Shown: piece by piece, positions 59,335 to 64,000 of the stretch
Position numbering within the stretch: position 1 is the stretch's first letter
Layout of the letters: every line of letters begins with the position of its first letter
The notes under the pieces: model-generated
The model's database searches: none
What the model was told of the DNA's origin: nothing
Seen by the model: only the letters and a program-made list of their open reading frames with translations
Position numbers and translations under genes: made by a program
NCBI GenBank assembly: GCA_050084985.1
Contig: JBITNC010000001.1
Location: forward strand, 79,546,001-79,610,000
Direction: 5' to 3'
Length of the DNA stretch: 64,000 nt
DNA from: Nageia nagi
Lineage: Eukaryota; Pinophyta

Positions 59335-59672
59335 AATATAAACTTTTTTCCAATTTCATGATTATTAATAATATATTAAATTTTATTTGTAATTGTTTGT
59401 AATATTTTAAATTAATTTTTAGTAATTATTCAAAATATATTTTATTAAATTTTTAAATTAATTAAAATAAATAAACTATATTTATATTTATAATTTTAAA
59501 TTTATCAATTCTAAATTACATCAATTTTATATTTATATTAAATTTTATATTATATAAATTATATTTATATTTATTTTAAATTGTATTAAATAAAATTATA
59601 ATTTTTTTTGTTAAAAATATTTTAATATTAAAAAGTATTAAAAAAGTTATAAATATTTTTATTAAAAGCTGA
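59335..59672. other. Extremely AT-rich low-complexity block
   Basis: Almost only A and T, in TATTTATATTTATAA-like runs, with no open frame. It separates the 160 bp repeat from the PPR relic. It could be decayed satellite or a matrix-attachment-like region; nothing more can be said from sequence. Confidence 0.6.
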
Positions 59673-59674
59673 GG

Positions 59675-60598
59675 AATTGTTTAATAAAATGCCTCATAGA
59701 GATACAATCTCATGGAATGTAATTATCACAAGATATGCCAAAAAATGGATACATTGAAAGGGCCTGTGAGGTTCTTGAGAAAATGCCCCATGGAGATGTA
59801 GTCTCATGAAATGCAATATCATAGGATATGTACAAAATTAATAAGTTAAAAGGGCCTATGAATTGTTTGATGAAATGCCTCACTAAAATGCAATATCATG
59901 GAAAATAATGATTGTAGGATATGCATATAATGGATATTCTAAAAAGGCCCTAGAGAATTTTAAGAATACGTAATTATTATATGTAAAGTCAAACTTTGTA
60001 ACCTTTTCTAGCATTCTTTCAACATGTGCCACCATGATAACTCTAGAAGGTATGGACATCCATCAAAAAGTAGCTAAAAATGGTTTTGCATTGAATGTTC
60101 TAGTTGTGAATGCCCTGATAGACATGGATGCACAAGGCTTAAGAATTGTTTGACAAGATGCATGATGTAAAGATAATTTGATGGACTATAATGATCAAAG
60201 GGTATTAAATTAATGGCTATAGTAAGGATGCCCTTAAAGTTTTTTGATCTGATGAAGCCCTTGGGAACTGACCTTAGCACCATAACCTTTGTATGTGTTC
60301 TAAACTCATGCAACCATGCAGGTCTAGTGGATGAGGGCTTTGAATACTTTAATAGCATGAGTGACTATTATTGCATTATTCCTTGATGAATCATTATAAA
60401 TGCATTGTTTATGTTCTTGGTTATGTGGATGTGCCTGCTTGGAAGTTTTGGCAACAAGACTTTTTTATTGGAGCCTAAATATTCTCCATCATATATTCTT
60501 ATTTCAAATATTTATGCTAAAATGGGCATTTGGGATGATTGTGTTGATAGACATGTGTCCAAAATATGGAAGAATACACAATGCCTTATAATTGTTTG
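59675..60598 (+). pseudogene. PPR protein relic, best preserved, cut by LTR-D
   Basis: The plus-strand reading shows EELFNKMPHRDTISWNVIIT followed by RYA, YELFDEMPH-NAISWKIMIV and GYAYNGYSKKALENF, then CHHDN. Around 60240-60360 it gives LMKPLGTDLSTITFVCVLNS followed by CNHAGLVDEGFEYFNSMS. The latter is the typical last repeat plus E-domain entry of PLS-class PPR proteins. Stops and frameshifts are frequent, but at least four repeats are traceable. Similarity to the relic at 12485-13268 runs to ATTGTTTG at 60598, where element D is inserted. Confidence 0.85.
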
Positions 60599-60713
60599 TG
60601 TTAACACATAAAAATGATTTTATGCTTTTAAATCAATAAATTAATGAATATACTTGGCCTAACTATATGTCTTGAATGTACTAAAGTGATAATATCAATG
60701 TTTGGTTTGAATA

Positions 60714-60797
60714 TGAATATTGCATGGGTTATCTTGAATATTGCATGGTTTATCTTGAGTATTGCATGAATTATCTTGTTTATTGATGTGTTTATCT
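60714..60797 (+). repeat. 21 bp minisatellite, four copies, in U3 of LTR-D
   Basis: TGAATATTGCATGGGTTATCT and three variants start at 60714, 60735, 60756 and 60777. A fifth diverged unit may follow. Confidence 0.8.
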
Positions 60798-60862
60798 TAA
60801 ATCTTGTGAATTAACCTTATTTATGTGGATGCATGTCGACCTATGGGCGGTATTATCTATTA

Positions 60863-60876
60863 TCTATATAAATAAG
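60863..60876 (+). promoter_or_regulatory. TATA box of LTR-D
   Basis: TCTATATAAATAAGG lies about 590 bp before the PBS. Transcription would be expected to start about 30 bp downstream, near 60900. Confidence 0.7.
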
Positions 60877-61103
60877 GGATCTAATAGTAAGTCCACAACA
60901 ACAAGGATACACATGATCCCGCGTATGGTCTTGTAAGTGGCTACCCCTTAAGGTATCTCTTGGTACCGCCTACAAGGCTGTGGTTTGTGTGCTTCCTTAC
61001 GCGAGCTCTCCTGACATATGCGATCAATTCTGATATTACACTGCAATCTGAGATATCTATACTGAAGATCTGGACCTAATCGAGAGGTCAAAGCTATCAA
61101 GCT

Positions 61104-61182
61104 AGGGCCGCCGGTGCTCCTTTGTGAACGGAAGAACACCGTCGGTGCTCTAATACTAGTGAAACAGACCGCCCGTGGTCCT
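61104..61182. repeat. GC-rich palindrome cluster 1 (three copies, in LTR-D)
   Basis: AGGGCCGCCGGTGCTCC at 61104, AGAACACCGTCGGTGCTC at 61133 and AGACCGCCCGTGGTCCT at 61166, spaced 29 and 33 bp. Each is close to self-complementary. They lie in the transcribed part of the LTR. Confidence 0.75.
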
Positions 61183-61456
61183 CTTTTCGCATCCTTGCAG
61201 GTCACAACATTATGGAACAGGCAGCTTATCATTACTACATCACCAATATCTACATCTTTCGTTGTCAGGTACGTTCTGTGAGGTAAGTACACGAATCACA
61301 GTCTTGGTTGGTACAAGTATACTGCTGAATTGGTTAATGTTGTTCATTTGATATCTAGAATAAATCACTATCCATAGCTAGTATACAGATAATATTGAGT
61401 TTGTAGATATTTCTCTGTTTATTTATTTACACGCTCAATTTTTATTTGTAAACATT

Positions 61457-61474
61457 TGGTGAACCCGACGTGAA
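61457..61474 (+). promoter_or_regulatory. PBS of element D
   Basis: TGGTGAACCCGACGTGAA begins two bases after the LTR end and two bases before the gag ATG. It is not the initiator-Met type. The priming tRNA is not assigned. Confidence 0.75.
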
Positions 61475-61476
61475 AC

Positions 61477-63714
61477 ATGCTTTCTGATTCAACAATGGGT
61501 AGAGATATAAATGAATTGTCAGATTATTCTTCATTAGTTCAATCATCACCTGAACAAAATAAAAGAAAAAGAAAAACATGGAAAGGAATAGAGCCAACTA
61601 GGAAAAGTGCTAGAATAAACAGAGAAAGTGCTCCTAGGATTATCAAAGATAAACTGCCAGATGAGGAACCCTATCATGGTGATTCTGAGGATAATGATAG
61701 CTTGGATAATGAAACCCTTGGAGGAGGAATCTTAGAAAATATAGTTCCATCTTTGGAAAACAAATCACAGTTGGTCCCTTATCGCTCGGTAAAATCTAAT
61801 GATATGAACCTCACTGAAAATAAACTAATATTGATACAAAAATTCATAGAGCATTCTGGGGCATTCTACAAGTTCTCTGAAGATCCTACCATAGTTTATT
61901 CATTGCATAAAATCTATGAATTTTTAACTGTGAATGGTCTCAGATTTCCCTTTAGAACATTTCTTGGTGAACCAGTCTTTGTTTCAAGCATCATAATCAA
62001 TCATAATAAGACCGCTCGCGATCTAAACCCTATGGAAATAGATCGCCCGCGGCCCGTGTATACCCTGGAAAGTCATATCAATTTTTGTATGCTCCATCAT
62101 GATCAAAATTCTTTTACCCCCGAGATAGTTAAACAAAATGTTTGTGAACCCTCTTCATCATCTTTGGCATTCGTATATCGTAAACCAATAACATTAGAAG
62201 AAGAAGATGATGAAATAATTGAGTTTGATGATGAGTCTGATAGTGAGTCAGAAATAGAACTTGAAACAGACCCTGTTGCACAAAAACTTCTTAATGCTTA
62301 CCCTTTTTGGTCGGATAAAGAAAAGAAAATCAAAGAGATAGAGGTAAAGAAAATAATAAATACAAAATCTTACCGGAAAGCTCAAGTGAGTGTAAGACAG
62401 GTCATCATGAGAGAACTAGAAAATCGACTGATTCATGAATGGAGAGAACAAATAGGGAGATTCACTCCTGGAATACTTGATTATGAAAGTGAAGAAGAAC
62501 CTAAAAATATGGATTTCATAAATAAGCAACCTAAAGATAATCCAAACTCACAAATTGAAAAAGAAAAATCAGATAAAATGAGAGCACAACTAGCAAACAT
62601 GGCTGAACAATTGAAAAGGCTAATACATTTAAATGAAGCAAAGGAGAATGAAAAACTAGAAGAAAGTCACCCTCTTTGTTCAAGAATAAGGAGTAAAATT
62701 TGGAAAGGGAAAGACATAGATTTTGATAAATATAATGGTAGGAGTGATCCGAGAATGCATATTGCAATCTTTGAAGAAGCAGCTTATAGACATCAACATG
62801 ATTCTGACATGTTAGCTAGACTTTTTTCACTTAGCTTAGGGAAAGAAGCATCCGATTGGTAATATGGACTTGAAAATCAAAGCATCAAGAGTTATAGGCA
62901 ACTAAAACGTGAATTCATAGATCAATATCAATATAACATAAAGAAAAAACCACTCATTATAAATCTTGCCAAAATGAAACAGAAAGAAAATCAATCATTT
63001 AGCAAGTTTGTAGCCGAATGGAAGAAAATTGCAAAATTCATAAACTTGAATGAGAAAGAACTAAAACACATGTTGATAAACTCCATTAGAGATGAGATGA
63101 TGCTTGAATTCCTTAACTATATAGACCAACCCCTCTCTGAAATGATTGATTCCATGATTCGAAAAGAGCAACACGTGATGAAAATTGGTTTGTGGAAACT
63201 TAGAAAAGAAGAAAGGGAAACTTCAACAATCAACATAATCACACAAGAAAAACATAAACAAAAATCAATCAAACCTCAGACTCCCCGAGTATACACCAAA
63301 ATCACAGAAGATCATAATGAGTTGTTGCAATTATTGGTGAAGAAGGGTCTAATTCAATTGCCACTTGTAAACCAACGAGCCACAAAAACTACAGGAGGAT
63401 TTTGCCTATACCATAGAGTTCATGGTCATAAAACATGTGAGTGTAAAAAACTTAGAGATATCATCCAAGATCTAGTAGATAGAAAGGCAATCTCATTTGA
63501 AAAAACTGACATAAAAGGAAAAGCTCCTGTGCATACAGATAATGAAAACTTGGGAATCTACAAAAACCCCATGCCCAAACATAACACAGGAGTAATGTAT
63601 GCACAGGAAAATGAAACAAAAAGCCCTACTATCACTGGGGCACCATGGTGTAAGAATCAACATGAAGCTAGCACTAGTGGGGGTGAGTTGCCCTTCGGAA
63701 ATATCATTTGGTGA
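61477..63714 (+). pseudogene. Gag of Tat-like element D, interrupted by a single stop
   Basis: One frame of 746 codons is broken only by TAA at 62860-62862. ATG at 61477 directly follows the PBS; a second ATG at 61495 is possible. Residues 1 to about 390 have no domain I recognise: a basic Lys/Arg stretch near 28-50 (KRKRKTWK, RKSARINRES) and a strongly acidic run near 247-270 (EEEDDEIIEFDDESDSESEI). From about residue 415 comes the gag domain (FDKYNGRSDPRMHIAIFEEA, LARLFSLSLGKEASDW, stop, YGLENQSIKSYRQLKREFID, NQSFSKFVAEWKKIA). A CCHC-like finger with an altered pattern, CLYHRVHGHKTCEC, is at 63403-63444, then LRDIIQDLVDRKAI. This is the Tat lineage gag pattern. The stop replaces a codon inside the capsid domain and could be one substitution. 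Confidence 0.9.
62009..62055. repeat. GC-rich palindrome cluster 2 (two copies, inside gag-D)
   Basis: AGACCGCTCGCGATCT at 62009 and AGATCGCCCGCGGCCC at 62040, 31 bp apart. They encode parts of TARDLNPMEIDRPRPVY without breaking the gag frame. Confidence 0.75.
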
Positions 63715-64000
63715 GCACCCGTGATCATGCTAATACTAACAGAACTAACATTAGGGTAGACATGCTAACCAAAATTATGGTAGAGGAAATGGGGATCCAT
63801 TTTTATGTAAAAATAAGAGCGCCAGCGCTCCATATCTAGCAGTGAAGACCGCCTGCGGTCCACTTTTGTGATCTATTTTTGTTGGAACGAAGGTCACTGG
63901 ATCCCCCTCAGTATGGAGTTTCTGCTATTGGGTCACTATTTTGCATATCTCTTGGGGCAGATATCAGTTCTTCTATAGGCCTCTTGACATGGTGCTCAGT
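63715..64000 (+). other. Start of the region after gag in element D
   Basis: After the TGA at 63712-63714 the +1 frame reads VSTRDHANTNRTNIRVDMLT and KIMVEEMGIHFYVKIRAPAL before a stop. This looks like former or frame-shifted coding sequence leading to protease. The remainder to the window end is not recognised. Palindrome cluster 3 lies here. Confidence 0.45.
63816..63861. repeat. GC-rich palindrome cluster 3 (two copies, after gag-D)
   Basis: AGAGCGCCAGCGCTCC at 63816 and AGACCGCCTGCGGTCC at 63846, 30 bp apart. These are the cleanest copies: GAGCGC-CA-GCGCTC and GACCGC-CT-GCGGTC are perfect 6 bp arms around a 2 bp centre. Confidence 0.8.

Larger units (their letters stand above)
60599..61454 (+). 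mobile_element. 5' LTR of young Tat-like element D
   Basis: Starts TGTTAACACATAAAAATG where PPR similarity stops, and ends TTTGTAAACA two bases before the PBS: 856 bp with TGTT...AACA ends. From about 60840 it is far richer in GC and CpG than the rest of the window. U3 carries a 21 bp minisatellite, and a TATA box is at 60865. The U5 part carries three GC-rich palindromes. The 3' LTR lies beyond the window, so age cannot be estimated here. The expected target duplication is GTTTG (60594-60598). Confidence 0.85.

Noticed and set aside
59335-59672. Replication origin or matrix attachment region
   Set aside because: AT richness alone does not support either, and no further motif is present.
60948-61292. 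Minus-strand frame of 114 codons
   Set aside because: It lies wholly within LTR-D, antisense to the transcribed part; the frame is open because of the higher GC, and nothing in it is recognisable.
61104-63861. CRISPR-like arrangement of palindromic repeats with about 15 bp spacers
   Set aside because: Repeats are only 16-18 bp, clusters have two or three units, spacers are shorter than any CRISPR spacer, one cluster is inside a gag frame, and the DNA is plant nuclear.

Overview
This is nuclear DNA of a seed plant. Low GC, layers of decayed LTR retrotransposons, and scattered relics of pentatricopeptide (PPR), plant-mobile-domain and CACTA-type transposase genes suggest a large, slowly purged genome, probably a gymnosperm; the species cannot be read from the sequence. 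I see no intact host gene and no tRNA, rRNA or ncRNA gene. Almost every coding stretch is broken by stops and frameshifts. The one nearly intact reading frame is the gag of a young element at the right end.

Layout. 1-2032: the end of one element and a long LTR (LTR-A) with a degenerate enhancer-like repeat array. 2770-6720: a complete but dead Ty1-copia body on the minus strand (Copia-1). 6720-9577: its possible leader, holding a 1.1 kb unit bounded by 35 bp inverted repeats. 9578-10197: a copia PBS and LTR. 10820-12110: a CACTA transposase relic. 12485-13268: a PPR relic. 13281-18900: a full-length Ty3-gypsy element (Gypsy-1) with both LTRs, inserted beside that PPR relic. 20085-24845: Copia-2 (minus strand). 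24838-25660: a dispersed repeat ending in PPR sequence. 27540-30000: relics of gypsy element A. About 30000-44225: a 14 kb gypsy/Tat-like element (B) with both LTRs, apparently nested in the gag of A, whose tail resumes at 44226. 45480-47165: a plant-mobile-domain relic. 49270-52310: LTR and gag of gypsy element C. 52400-53460: PPR relic. 54300-55950: LTR and leader of element E. 55951-57260: second copy of the dispersed repeat, split by a solo copia LTR with a 5 bp target duplication. 57150-57735: PPR relic. 57740-58650: Copia-3 fragment. 58849-59290: 160 bp tandem repeat. 59675-60598: PPR relic, cut by the LTR of young Tat-like element D, whose gag (61477-63714) runs toward the right edge.

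Most interesting points. (1) Element D carries three clusters, seven copies in all, of a short GC-rich palindrome near AGACCGCCNGCGGTCC spaced 29-33 bp apart. They lie in the LTR, inside the gag frame and after gag, against a very AT-rich background. (2) Element B has an RNase H domain of the archaeal-like type between protease and RT, in addition to the usual RNase H after RT. That is a different order from the one usual in Tat elements. (3) Element B has about 3.7 kb of former coding sequence downstream of integrase that I cannot assign.

Boundaries of decayed domains come from reading translations by eye and are approximate to some tens of bases.
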